From positions 21,692,146 to 21,756,145 of the forward strand of contig JAKCOZ010000001.1 in NCBI GenBank assembly GCA_022605955.1: a stretch of DNA of 64,000 nt, read 5' to 3'. Below, in pieces: positions 52,101 to 62,452 of this stretch. The notes below the pieces were generated by a model. It was given only the letters and a program-made list of their open reading frames with translations, searched no databases and had not been told where the DNA came from. The position numbers and the translations under genes were made by a program. How positions within the stretch are numbered: the stretch's first letter is position 1; the number at the start of each line of letters is the position of its first letter. Source of the stretch: Rallus limicola (lineage: Eukaryota > Chordata > Aves > Gruiformes > Rallidae).

Positions 52101-55100
52101 TTTTAGGTCAGAGATTGCAAATGCTTTCAATTGGAATTTACTGGTTATGCAATGGGTGGGCAGTACCTAGATCCAGAGAACTCAAATCTCTCAATCTCTC
52201 TATACATTCCTGTAACAGAAGCGATCATTATTATTACTTAAATGTAAAAGTGGCATTTTCCTAAATGACTGAGCTTCTCAAAACCAGGCAAGAACACCAC
52301 TAGTATATGTTTTGCTATGTTTGAAAGCGTGCAATTAGACGTGTATCTTACAAACATAAACAAACACCTCCCATCCAACCTCCATCTTTCTAAAAAAAAA
52401 TCAGGTTTGTTTAGACAAGGGGTTGATAATCCAGTATGAACACAGGTATCTGAATGCTGTGACAGCTTCTTCATAATGCTAAGCTTATGGTACATTAAAC
52501 TTTAAAGCAAGATAAACTCCTGCTTTCATTTTATCAAGCATCTTCCCAGACAGCAGAAAGAAAGACACAAAGCAATGTTTCCAGCTACAACCAAGCATAG
52601 GATCCCCAACTCGGCATATGTTTGAAATGAAAATGAACAGTATGTTGCACAGATATACTACTGTATTTTTCAGTAGAAAATATCACTGGGATTTGTAAAT
52701 GTTAACCTCATTCCTCCCTTAAGTGTTTGTTTTTATTTCATGCCTGTAAAAAAACCCAGAGATTCACAGAGATTAAGTGAATAGAGACAGCAGTCCCTGG
52801 AATTGAGAAAGTGCTCTTAAAAAAACTCTCTTGTCCATGTCTCTCCCACCCCCTGTGATTTCTCCTGGCCAAACTGACTGTCAGAGCAGTTTCTTTTAAG
52901 AGTGCTCAGTGTTACTATTTAATTTTTTTAATTTAGCTACATTATGCTTTTTTTGTGGTCAATAAAGCAGTAATTTCATTGCCTTTCACAACAACATTGA
53001 GGTAGCAACAGCCATCGAGGAATCCATGATGCAAGGTTTGTGGGAAGGGACTTGGACCTACAGAGAGCAAATGGTAAGAATGGGGAGGGCAGCAGACACC
53101 TAAGTCCTTCAGGAATGGGGGGCAGCAAACAGGTTTGAGCAGCCTGTTAAATTAACAGATTACCAAAAAAACAGCTTCAGGTTAATTCTTCCCATTTCAA
53201 ATCTAAGAGGCTATGTACTCAAAAGCTTCTCTGTTCTTTTTACTCCCAACATTAAATTAACTACCTTTAAAAGCTGTCCTAATAGCTGACTTAAGGTCAT
53301 GTGGAACACAAACAGTAAGAGATTATAGTCACTTAATTTTCCACCAATTTAAAATTGTCACAATATACTACAAGCGTCACCTTCACATTACATTGTTGAC
53401 AATGCATGTTAAAACAGAGATGTGCTGTTAGAGGATTTATTATAAAGAGTTATTTGTGATCTTCATTGTATCATAAATAAGTCTAAAAATATCAAATCTT
53501 CCAGTTTTCCTCCTAAGACTTGTATCTTTTTAGAAACTAAACTAAACTAAACAAAACAAGAAGTTTACTTTTTTGCAGCTACAGCCTCTCTTTCCCAATT
53601 AACCCTTGCTTCTCTCTCTGTTTCATATGACCTCACCTTACCCAAAAATGTAGAGATTGGTCTTATCACAACTTAGCAAGATACCACCTGCCAGCTGAAC
53701 TGTGATAAATTACAGCTGGCCTTACAGTACACATGCAGTGAGTGAGGCCGAGCCAACGTGCAGCAGCTCAAGGCTCTCGTTTAAACCAGAGTACTCCCAT
53801 CCACAAAAATCCTCCTAAGGAAACAGCTCAATAACATGACAGTTGCCATTACCATGTTGCTATGCTAAAGTGCATTAGATAGAATGACTCTCTCCCTGTA
53901 TCTGCCTTCTGTTTAGCCTGTAAGCCTTTTACAGCCAACAAGGTGGACAAACTGCCTGTTCTTTGTACTTACACGACAGTTGTCACAGTATGACCCCAAT
54001 CAATCATAAGCTACTACCATAACAAAAATTACAAGAGCAAATATTCATTCCTCCCTACCCCCATGACTGCCCTTCTGAAAAGATACAATGCTGGCAGAAA
54101 ATGCTAGGAAAAGAACAATTCAGAAGTTATTAAAAAATTAGAACAAGAAAAACGTCAAAGGACCTTGAAGAGTCATTACTTTATTAGTACTCAAGCCATA
54201 CATAACACTTGTGTTTTCTGACTTCTAGAAGAGCCAGACAATTGGGTATGCAGCAAGATTGTAATAAAAACATTCTCTAGAATTATGGACCTGCATTTCT
54301 ATAAGCAACCCTTTACACATTCTTCAAATAATACCTTGAACTCAAGGAATTATTTAACCATGAATAAAGGAAGCTATGAGCACACATTGGGTTTTACTCA
54401 TTTGTTTAAACAGACATGCAATACAAAAACTTTATACAAAAGTAAGACTCTCGAATGAATAGGTTGACAGGTTTGAACAACAACTACCACACTTGCAGGT
54501 GTGCTTCAAGCCATTAACCTTACAGGTTCAGCCACTGCTTTTTACTGAAATAAATGGGTCACTGCATTTCACTGAAATTAATGGATCTGAATAGCTTAGC
54601 CATCAGGCAAACCTACCAATAGCCCACAGGTGTTTCCCAGCATTGAAAGATTGAGAAACACCAGCTTCTCATTGGAAGAATGACCTACAGGCACTTGTAT
54701 CTAGTAAGCTACTTAAAATAAACCTGTGCGTGTAGATTAAGAAGACTAGTTAATAATAAACACTGGCAAGTAAGAGTACACAACTCTTTCCTATACAAAA
54801 CTCCAGCTTCCTTTACTTGTTGCCTTCACAGAACTCACCTTCCGCCAAGAAAGGAGAAGTACTTGGTGTATCCCTACTGTAAGGCAAATTCCCATCTCCC
54901 TCTGAAATTGGGTGTTCTGAAACTTCTATGGTATGTGCTCAACTCAGCAGCTGACCATCCACAGACTGGAGCCTGGTTTAACTTTTACTTTAGTCTGCAA
55001 TTAGAGGTAGGTTTGTTTATAGCAAGACCAAATTCTACACTAAACTGGCATGTCTTCATTTCAAGGGGAGGAACAGCTTTCCTTAAGTGGATCCAGAAAA

Positions 55101-56401
55101 TGCAGCTCTGGTGTACATACCCTACATTTACATGAAGCAGTTCTACATCTTCAGAGACCTCAGTGCATCTTGACATGTGCTATGTGGAAGCATCATATCC
55201 TTCCAGCTGTCTCAGAGACAGCCAGAGCTCACCAGCCAACCTGCTGCATTTCTGAACTGTTGGTGTGCCTCTGCCCTCCCCCTCATCCCCATAATTTCAC
55301 AGATATCCCACAGGTCAGCAGCTAAATAGCATGTTTTTACTGAAAGATATAGTGCTGCCATTTTTTCCCCAGTAAAATTCAAAGGAAGTGGGACTTAGAT
55401 GTTTGTGATTATTTGGGCAGATCTACTGAGAAAGCAGGCTCAACCACCTATGGGAGCACACATTAATATGGGCTTGACTTGACTCTTTTTTTAGTTTCTC
55501 TAGACCCTCCCTTGACACACAAGGAAATGAAACAAAGCTCAACAGGGTCAAAGAATGAAGAAATGTGTGCAGAAATGGTCTTTCATTTACCCTGCTGCAG
55601 CATTTGTGCTAAAAATGATGGCATCACTATTGTCTTCTAGACGAGCTTTGGGTTGTCAGAGGTTCTTTTTCTACCACCATCCCCGAAACATTTTCGTGCA
55701 TACACATACAAATAAGAAAAAAAAAAATAACACTGGCAGAGTGGAAGGCAGGATTTGAAGAGGTATTCAAGTAAAAGAAGTCAGAAAAGCACTCCTGGTT
55801 CAGCTAGTTGAATTTCTGAAATAAGTTATCCAGCCAGGGCAGGCTGGTATTTTTTTCATTTCGGCGCAGCTCACTGCAATGCCTACTGTGCAAACCATTA
55901 ATGCTGCTCTTACTCTGATTTGTATCCACTACTCACTGTGGAAAGAACAAGAGGGGAAATTCAAGCAGGAGTTAAAGTGTCTGTACACTTAAGCCAAGAA
56001 ACCTGTCAAGGGACAAGTGTGCAGCACAATATTGAGGAGAGATCCATCAAGACCCTGCAACAAGTATTTGGATCCTTTCTGACCAGCACCAATGTTCCTG
56101 CTGCCTACAGAAATTGTTAAAAAATGAACGATAATAAGTTCTTAATTTTTAAGACCATTTTTGCTGGTTTGTTGGTAGAGCACTTAAGAGAAAATATTAC
56201 AAGGAGATAATTCTCTAAAAAGCATCATGAGTTTTGTGAATATTTGTTTCAACCTCTGCATTCAAGCCAAGTCCCCCTACGTGTCCCTTCCAGCCAATTA
56301 TCTTCCAGTCTCCCCTTAGGAATAAAAGACCCTATAGATGTTGAAGGAGCTTCAGCAGGCTTTGTGTCTGCTCTGCAGCCCATATCATCGTTATCACTTA
56401 C
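49113..56401 (-). other. TBXAS1: TBXAS1 intron 1, 5' part
   Basis: Non-coding sequence between the solo LTR and the donor of coding exon 1. No recognised transposon. It contains short A-rich tracts, a (CTAAA)-like tandem stretch near 53535-53553 and an imperfect internal duplication near 54541-54588. As the first several kb of intron 1 it is a reasonable place for regulatory elements, but none can be assigned from sequence alone. Confidence 0.7.
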
Positions 56402-56499
56402 CAATACAGCAGGACCAGGAAGACTGCCAGCAAAGCCAGGGTGACCGTTGTACTATTCATTTCTGTGGAGGCAAACTCCAGGAGATCTATAGGCTCCAT
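56402..56499 (-). CDS. TBXAS1: TBXAS1 coding exon 1 (N-terminus and membrane anchor of thromboxane A synthase)
   Basis: This is the start of thromboxane A synthase (CYP5A1), the ER-membrane haem-thiolate enzyme that isomerises prostaglandin H2 to thromboxane A2. The ATG is at 56497-56499. The reading begins MEPIDLLEFASTEM, and residues 18-33 are a hydrophobic anchor (TVTLALLAVFLVLLYW). From memory, the human protein has the same plan: about 30 residues, an internal Met near residue 15, and an anchor ending in K-W before Y-S-T-S-A-F. The exon ends TATTG with donor GTAAGTGA (minus strand, 56401 downward), leaving TG of a Trp codon. The exon at 5616-5709 supplies the G. The start is supported by A at -3, G at +4 and an in-frame TAG four codons upstream (56509-56511). 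The first 12 residues are less conserved, so the identification rests mainly on the anchor, the phase and the joined exon 2. No disabling change is seen. Confidence 0.9.
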
Positions 56500-56595
56500 T
56501 TTCTTCCACTACAGCTCCAGCCTTGACTGCTGTGAGTGTGTGTGCAGGGGAAATTCTCAGGGAAATGATAAAGCTTTCCTCTGCTAGAATGACAT
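56500..56595 (-). other. TBXAS1: TBXAS1 5' UTR portion of coding exon 1
   Basis: The exon is inferred to start at 56595 because the minus strand just upstream is a strong acceptor: a long pyrimidine tract (TTCTCTCTTGG, then TTCCTGTTTCGTTGCAG) at 56596-56630, with a possible branch point TTAAT further upstream. That gives 96 bases of 5' UTR before the ATG. An in-frame TAG at 56509-56511 closes the frame upstream of the start. The first bases of the exon read ATGTCATTCTAG, a minimal upstream ORF. An acceptor here implies at least one non-coding exon further right. If transcription instead starts inside this region, the acceptor is unused. Confidence 0.65.
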
Positions 56596-57480
56596 CTGCA
56601 ACGAAACAGGAACCAAGAGAGAAAACCCACATTAAGTCAAGTATAAACTGCAAACTTTTCTTGTTCCTATTGACAGACCTCTGAGAGAGAACTTGAAGGT
56701 TCCCTGAATGGCAAGATGTAGCAATTTCCCTCCCTCCCTCCCACTGTTGTTGACTGTCATGCCAGTAAATATTTACATACCCACCGCTTGAGACATCAGT
56801 GCTGTTGAATAGGTTTTCAGACATTAATTATGGGAAAATGGGGAAAGTGTAGGAGAAAAGAGGAGGAGAGAGACTGACTATGGTACAGATCATGGAAGAA
56901 GAATGTAGACCCTTTGATAGTGCCCTAGCATTCAAAGTGTCATTCTCTGAAGTAACAAACATATAGCATTTATGCAACACAAAACTTAATTAGCACTCAT
57001 TATCTCCAAACTCATTATACTTTAAAAGAATGGAACAAACTGAACTTTAAATTATCACAGCTAAATGGAGGAATTAAGGGAAAACTCTTCTAATGTGACT
57101 ACTGGAAGACATATATAGAATGAAAAACTACTGGACAGAAAAGCTCAGCTGTAATACCAGGGTCCATCAGTCAGCATGTGTCACACTGGTTAGTCCACAC
57201 AGCACTGTTTGGCTGTATCATCTCAGGTTCATGAGTACTACAGCAAATTTTCCAGCCTGAATGCAGTGCCCCCTCTGGAGGTACCATCAACCAGCCTCTC
57301 CCAAGATACTTTGGCTACCTCTGCATTTTACTTCCAGTACCAGGATTAATATCTACTATTTCTGCATTGTGGAGCAGTCACACTCCCTTCAACAACCTGC
57401 CCATGAAGAGTCAAAGTTTAACTGCAGTTCAGGAAATGTTTTGTCTGTAGTATATGGCTTCCCCAGCTTTCTTCCATATC

Positions 57481-58210
57481 TTGAGGTTCAACAAGGCTCA
57501 GTGCTGGGACCTGCACTTGGGTCCCAACAACCCCATGCAACGCTACAGGCTCGGGGAAGAGTGGCTGGAAAGCTGCCCAACAGAAAAGGACCTGGGGGTG
57601 TTGCTCAACAGACAGCTCAGTATGAGCCAGCAGTGTGCCAGGTGGCCAACAAAGCCAATGGCATCTGGGCTGGTGTCAACAATGGTGTGGCCAGCAGGAC
57701 TGGATAAGTGACTGTTCCCCTGTACTTGGAACTATGTTCAGTTTTGGACCCCTCACTACAATAAAGATATTGAGGTGCTGGAGCATGTCCAGAGAAGGAC
57801 AACAAAGCCAGTGAAGGGTATGAGGAACAGACCCTATGAGGAGCAGCTGAAAGACCTGGGGTTATTTAACCTGGAGAAAAGGAGGCTCAGAGGAGACCTT
57901 ATTGCTCTCTACAACTGCGGGAAAGCAGGTATCTTCTCCCAGGTAAGAAGCAATAGAACAAGAGGAAATGGCCTCAAGTTGTATGAGGGGAGGTTTAGGT
58001 AGGAAAAATGTCTTCACCAAAAGGGTTGTAAAGTACTGAAACAGGCTGTCCAGGGAAGTGATCAAGTCACCATCACTGTGGTATTTAAGAGAGACATAGA
58101 TGTGGTGCTTAGGACATGGTTTAGTGGTGGACTTGGTATCACTAGCTTAACAGTTGGACTCGATGATTTTAAAGGTCTTTTCAAACCAAAAACAATTCCA
58201 TGATTCTATA
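57481..58210 (+). mobile_element. CR1 LINE, 3' 0.73 kb with reverse-transcriptase ORF remnant
   Basis: The DNA follows the CR1 3' region from 'ttgaggttcaacaaggctca' to the tail 'ccatgattctata'. Remnants of the C-terminal end of the CR1 pol ORF are readable: [11 protein letters not shown] and E-K-D-L-G-V-L-L-N near 57550-57610, then [19 protein letters not shown] near 57840-57900. Frame changes and stops show it is dead. It is 5'-truncated, antisense to TBXAS1, and the longest transposon remnant in the window. Confidence 0.95.
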
Positions 58211-58368
58211 TTTTCCCACTTGCAAACCTCAATCCTGTCACAAGCTTCTGATCCAGTTCAATCAAAAAGGTCAACTAAAAGCAAACCTTGAAGAACTTCT
58301 CTGAGAGACCATCAACGTGTTACACTCAAAGTTACCAAGTGCCACTATCAAAAACATCTTCAGGATTA

Positions 58369-58383
58369 CAGCAGCAGCAGCAG
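58369..58383. repeat. (CAG)5 trinucleotide run
   Basis: Five uninterrupted CAG units in non-coding sequence. Confidence 0.9.
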
Positions 58384-59277
58384 CTTGCAAGTAAACACTC
58401 TTGCCCATGACAAAATTCCTCAAAGTGTCTGACAGCGTCTGTTACTTACAAAACCAGACATACCCATATATGTTCTGCAGCCTTCCCACCTATTCCATAA
58501 CATCTATTTGAAAGTTAAGGAAATCAAAACTACCCAAAAAACTAGTTTTGTGAATTACATGGTAACCTTGAGAAACAGAAATTCTGCAACATTTGATTCC
58601 CATAACACACCAGATGAAGAGTGGTTTCTTCTCCTACAACCCCAAGACAATAGCTTAGATTCAATGTGCCAGGCTTCTCCAATATCACTGTATTACATTT
58701 CCTGCTCTTATCAGAGAAGTTAATAATATAGGTATCAAAAAAGTAAAGTCTCTAACACAATGGAGTTTAATTTTAAGAAGATTTGGCTCTGCTCTAACTG
58801 AATCACTGCTATTTTGGTTCTCTGTGCTTCACAACTGCATTAATTCCCTTCCAGCCTCAGATCCTTGCAGAATAAGTAAAAGGTGTTAACCAGCTCATCA
58901 GCTCCACAGAATAGCACGGTGGTTCGCAGAAAACCTTGCTTATTGTATTAACAATGCTATTGCTATTCTGGGTCAGTAAGAGCTCTGCCAGTTTGCTGCT
59001 GCTGCCAAGTTCTCCAAGAACAATTGCACCAAGATTCAAGACCAGTGACGCAAAGAATTAATCAGTGGGCACAAGCCAATCCCAACCAATACCTGATCCT
59101 GTGGGACTTCAAGAAAGATAACAAAAACAAATATCCATATGAATTAGTCTCTGCAAAAAACAAAATCAATCACCAGAAGTGTAGAAGTCAAGAAATAATA
59201 TTCTGATTTTACTGTGCTTTGACTGACTTGGCTTTTTAATTAAAGGACACATCTGCACACAGAGGATAGATGCCTTC

Positions 59278-59298
59278 CTACTGAAGTCAATGGCAAAA
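59278..59298. repeat. Possible amniote repeat relic
   Basis: 'actgaagtcaatggcaaaac' is a recurrent motif of old reptile/bird interspersed repeats, but only this short core is recognisable. Confidence 0.25.
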
Positions 59299-60156
59299 CA
59301 CCTATCAGCAAACACAGACTCAAGTACAGACCTCAATTCTTTTTTAAGAAGTACACTGGAGTCTTTTCCCAGTCACACCGGGAGGCAGGTGGGATGAATA
59401 GTTCTTAAACACACATTATGAAAGAAAATAGGCTCTCACATCAGCATCCAATTTGGAAGAGAGCGCGTAATCAAGCTCCTAACAACAACCACCATCTTTT
59501 TCTGTTGTTGATGATGGGGTTTTCTTTTGGGTTTTTTTTTTCAAGCCTTAGCACCTGTTTCTTGCTGGAGGATTTTTACTTGGCACCTCCAACCATTAAG
59601 AAGGGTAGCAAGCAGCACTGACTCTAAAACCAACCCGGAGGACTCCTCACCGCAGACCTACATACCCACAGTTATCCCAGAATCAAGGCCCTCAGCTCCA
59701 TGAAGAGTTACAAAAATCCACATGATGATTTGCAGGGCAGTGGGGGGAAAGGAGTCAGGGATGCAAGCAGCAATGAAAATAGGTTTTTATCGGTTCCCAC
59801 TCTTTATGGGTCCTTTACATGAGAAATGCCATTAACTAGTAGAAAACACAGATATCTTTCACAAACGTCTCAGTTCTTTTTGTAGAACCACACTGGCCGG
59901 GCTGATTATGATAAGGGTATCAAAGACTACAGACACGAAGTCCTCACTCACTGCATGCTGGAGGGAGCCACAGACAAGCAGAAGTGGAAGGCAGCCTTTT
60001 CCTGTCAGTGTTGAGTCAGCAGCACTGTCAGTGTTGCCTCCACCAGGCTCCACTCAAGACTGCAGTTCAAAGCTCACTGATGAGGTGCAGTCCAACCTCT
60101 TCTCTTCACAGCAAGTAAAATCCAGAGATGGCCATCTTCTTCAACACTGACTTCAA

Positions 60157-60172
60157 CACACACACACACACA
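60157..60172. repeat. (CA)8 microsatellite
   Basis: Eight CA units followed by AAAA. Confidence 0.9.
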
Positions 60173-62358
60173 AAAAGTGTTTAACACACAAAGAAAAGAT
60201 CAAGATACTAATCTCATCCTTCATTCCCCAGCACTGCTGAAGCTACAGCCTTGGAGCTTCCCAGCAAATGGCAGACCTGCAAGACAGAAACAGTTCAATC
60301 CCAAACAGCCAGAACTTCAGTTTGTGCAGATGTCTGAGGCACTAATTTTTTAAAAAGAGTAATATGTCATAGCATTCAAAGGAAGTGTTCCTCCACTGAA
60401 AAGAAAAAAAAAACCCAGCACACGGGCAATCCAGGTTTCCCAACAAGCCTTCATGCCCTAAAACCCTGTTAAAGCCCTTCCAAAACAATGCATTTCTACT
60501 TCAAAACAAATAGAAGCAGGGCAGTGAGCCTCAGCAATGTTTGACATACACAAGTAGTGCTCCAATATGAAATGTAGAGCAGGATTATAGACCTTCTTAG
60601 TAGACCTAAATCATGTTAAGGATTTTGACCTTTCAAAGCCTACCAAATGGAAAATGTAGTCCTGTATATTTCATAGGATAACGACTAACCAGCTAGGCGA
60701 ACCAGGAACTCCTGCTAATGACCAAATTCAACTCCTCTCATGCTATTCTACCTTATATGTTTTCAGTCTATAATAATCTAATTAAGGCAGAGTCACATCA
60801 ACTTTGTGAAAGATGAAGGAAGTCTAGAAAGGTGTTAAGTTTTAATTTTATAGCAGTTCCTCTCCATAGAAATTTGTAGCCTAGTCTTCAGATCAAGGAA
60901 ATTCTGTTATATAGAGCTTAGCCACAAAATCCTGCAAATGAAATTCCTCAGAACAGCTTAAAAAACCCATGAGATTAATCAGAGACTAGTTTATGTATAA
61001 GCTTTAACAAAGCCCTGGTACAAAACCGTGTAAGTATATATGATATTCATTTATCTTAAAGACAAAAACCTGTTCAAAGCTAACATGAGTTCCTAACATC
61101 TTTAAGGTAGACCAATCAAAAAGATCAAAGGCACATTTCACAGAGATATTTTTTATATTATAAACAACCTTAATAGCCAAAGTAGTGGGAATATTAATGC
61201 GTGGGAACAGAGGGATTTACAGCGGCCATCTATGACTTCATTATTACTAACCCTGTTCAAGGACTGACCAAGCAGATTAATCAGGTGATTTTGTACTCCT
61301 GCATGATAAACTAGAGCAAACTACTCAACTGAGAGACCACCAAGGCAACGGAGTCCACTTATTAAGATCCTGTTCTGCATTTAAAATGGATGGGAGCAGC
61401 ACCAAAAGGACACCGTGGGCTCACGGAAGGTTCCTGAACCACCTTGAATAAACTCACTCCAGTGAACTGGATCTCGAAAGGCAAACAGGGTAACTGTGAA
61501 ACCACACTGAGGAGGTTGCTTTCATGATGCTTCCTCCTGAGAAACAGAAATACACGCTTTTATACTTCAATTTTTTCCATAAGTCAGAACCTGGTTATAT
61601 TAACCTAAATGCTTCTCAGAAAACAGGCACCCATCTTAAAATTCTAGGAAGGCTAGAATATTATGCAAACTTGTGCTTCACTAACAAATTTAATCTCAGC
61701 TGACTAAAAGATATCCCACTTCAAACTCAAGTCAATATCACAGGGGCTAAAAAACTCATTATGCTAACTAAATGTAGTGCTGCTGTACTAAGTCCCCTCT
61801 AAAGCAACAAGCTGTGAGATATCCTAGTTATTTCAAAGAACTCCACTTAGAAATAGCACAGATTTTGTGGTCAAAAGGAATGCCAGTTTCTTCCTCTTGC
61901 TGTGAGAGCTCAGAATGAGCTTCTAAAATAAAGTTACCTTTGCTAATAGTGACATTAGGATCTCACAGTCCCAGTGAAATACCAGAGAAAGCAGAAAGTA
62001 ATGTAACATCTGCTGCCCGTGGCCAGGCATTTCTAACCAAATTGACTTTATTAAATAATCAGTAACTTGTTTATATTTCTTCTATAGCTTGCTTTAGAAA
62101 CATTGATTGATTCAAGCAATCCTATAATTTCATTGTCCTATAAACTTGGCTGGAGATAAGTAAGGATTTATGTTCATGGATCAATAGCTCCACATTGACA
62201 GAAAAAGCCAAAGAACCAAGCCTAGACAAGTCTTGCAGTTGCATAGAGATGTATAAATGTTTGCCTTTATAGCAATAGCATATAAGAACCAGAAAGTTGC
62301 AATTTCTTCTGTGAATTTCAGTTTTTAAACAAAAGGGGAAAAAACACAACAAACTTAC

Positions 62359-62452
62359 CTTCATTCTTTGATTGAAAAGCTACTCTAGATAGCAAACTTG
62401 AGGCTTGGATTCTCTAAACTGTGTTTCAGTGCAGGACCACAGGTCAAAAGAA
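62359..62452 (-). other. TBXAS1: Predicted non-coding 5' exon of TBXAS1
   Basis: On the minus strand, an acceptor (TTTATTTTTTTTCACAG, just above 62452) and a consensus donor (AAG followed by GTAAGT at 62358) frame 94 bp. The exon carries no long ORF and stops occur in it, which suits a 5' UTR. Joining it to 56595 would remove a 5,763-bp intron and create a five-codon upstream ORF (Met-Lys-Met-Ser-Phe-stop) across the junction. The evidence is splice-site quality, position and orientation only; no homology can be claimed. A second donor-like site (GAG followed by GTAAGG, near 62660) is an alternative. Confidence 0.45.

Larger units (their letters stand above)
56596..62358 (-). other. TBXAS1: Predicted TBXAS1 5' UTR intron
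   Basis: Defined by the strong acceptor at 56596 and the consensus donor at 62358. It holds the CR1 fragment at 57481-58210, a (CAG)5 run and a (CA)8 run. Otherwise no feature was recognised. The intron exists only if the predicted upstream exon is real. Confidence 0.45.

Noticed and set aside
56284..56297. 'gtgtcccttccagcc', resembling a CR1 3' end.
   Set aside because: Only about 14 bp match, with no tail or flanking CR1 sequence.
56453..56824. 123-codon minus-strand frame over coding exon 1.
   Set aside because: It is in a different frame from the TBXAS1 reading and crosses the predicted acceptor at 56596.
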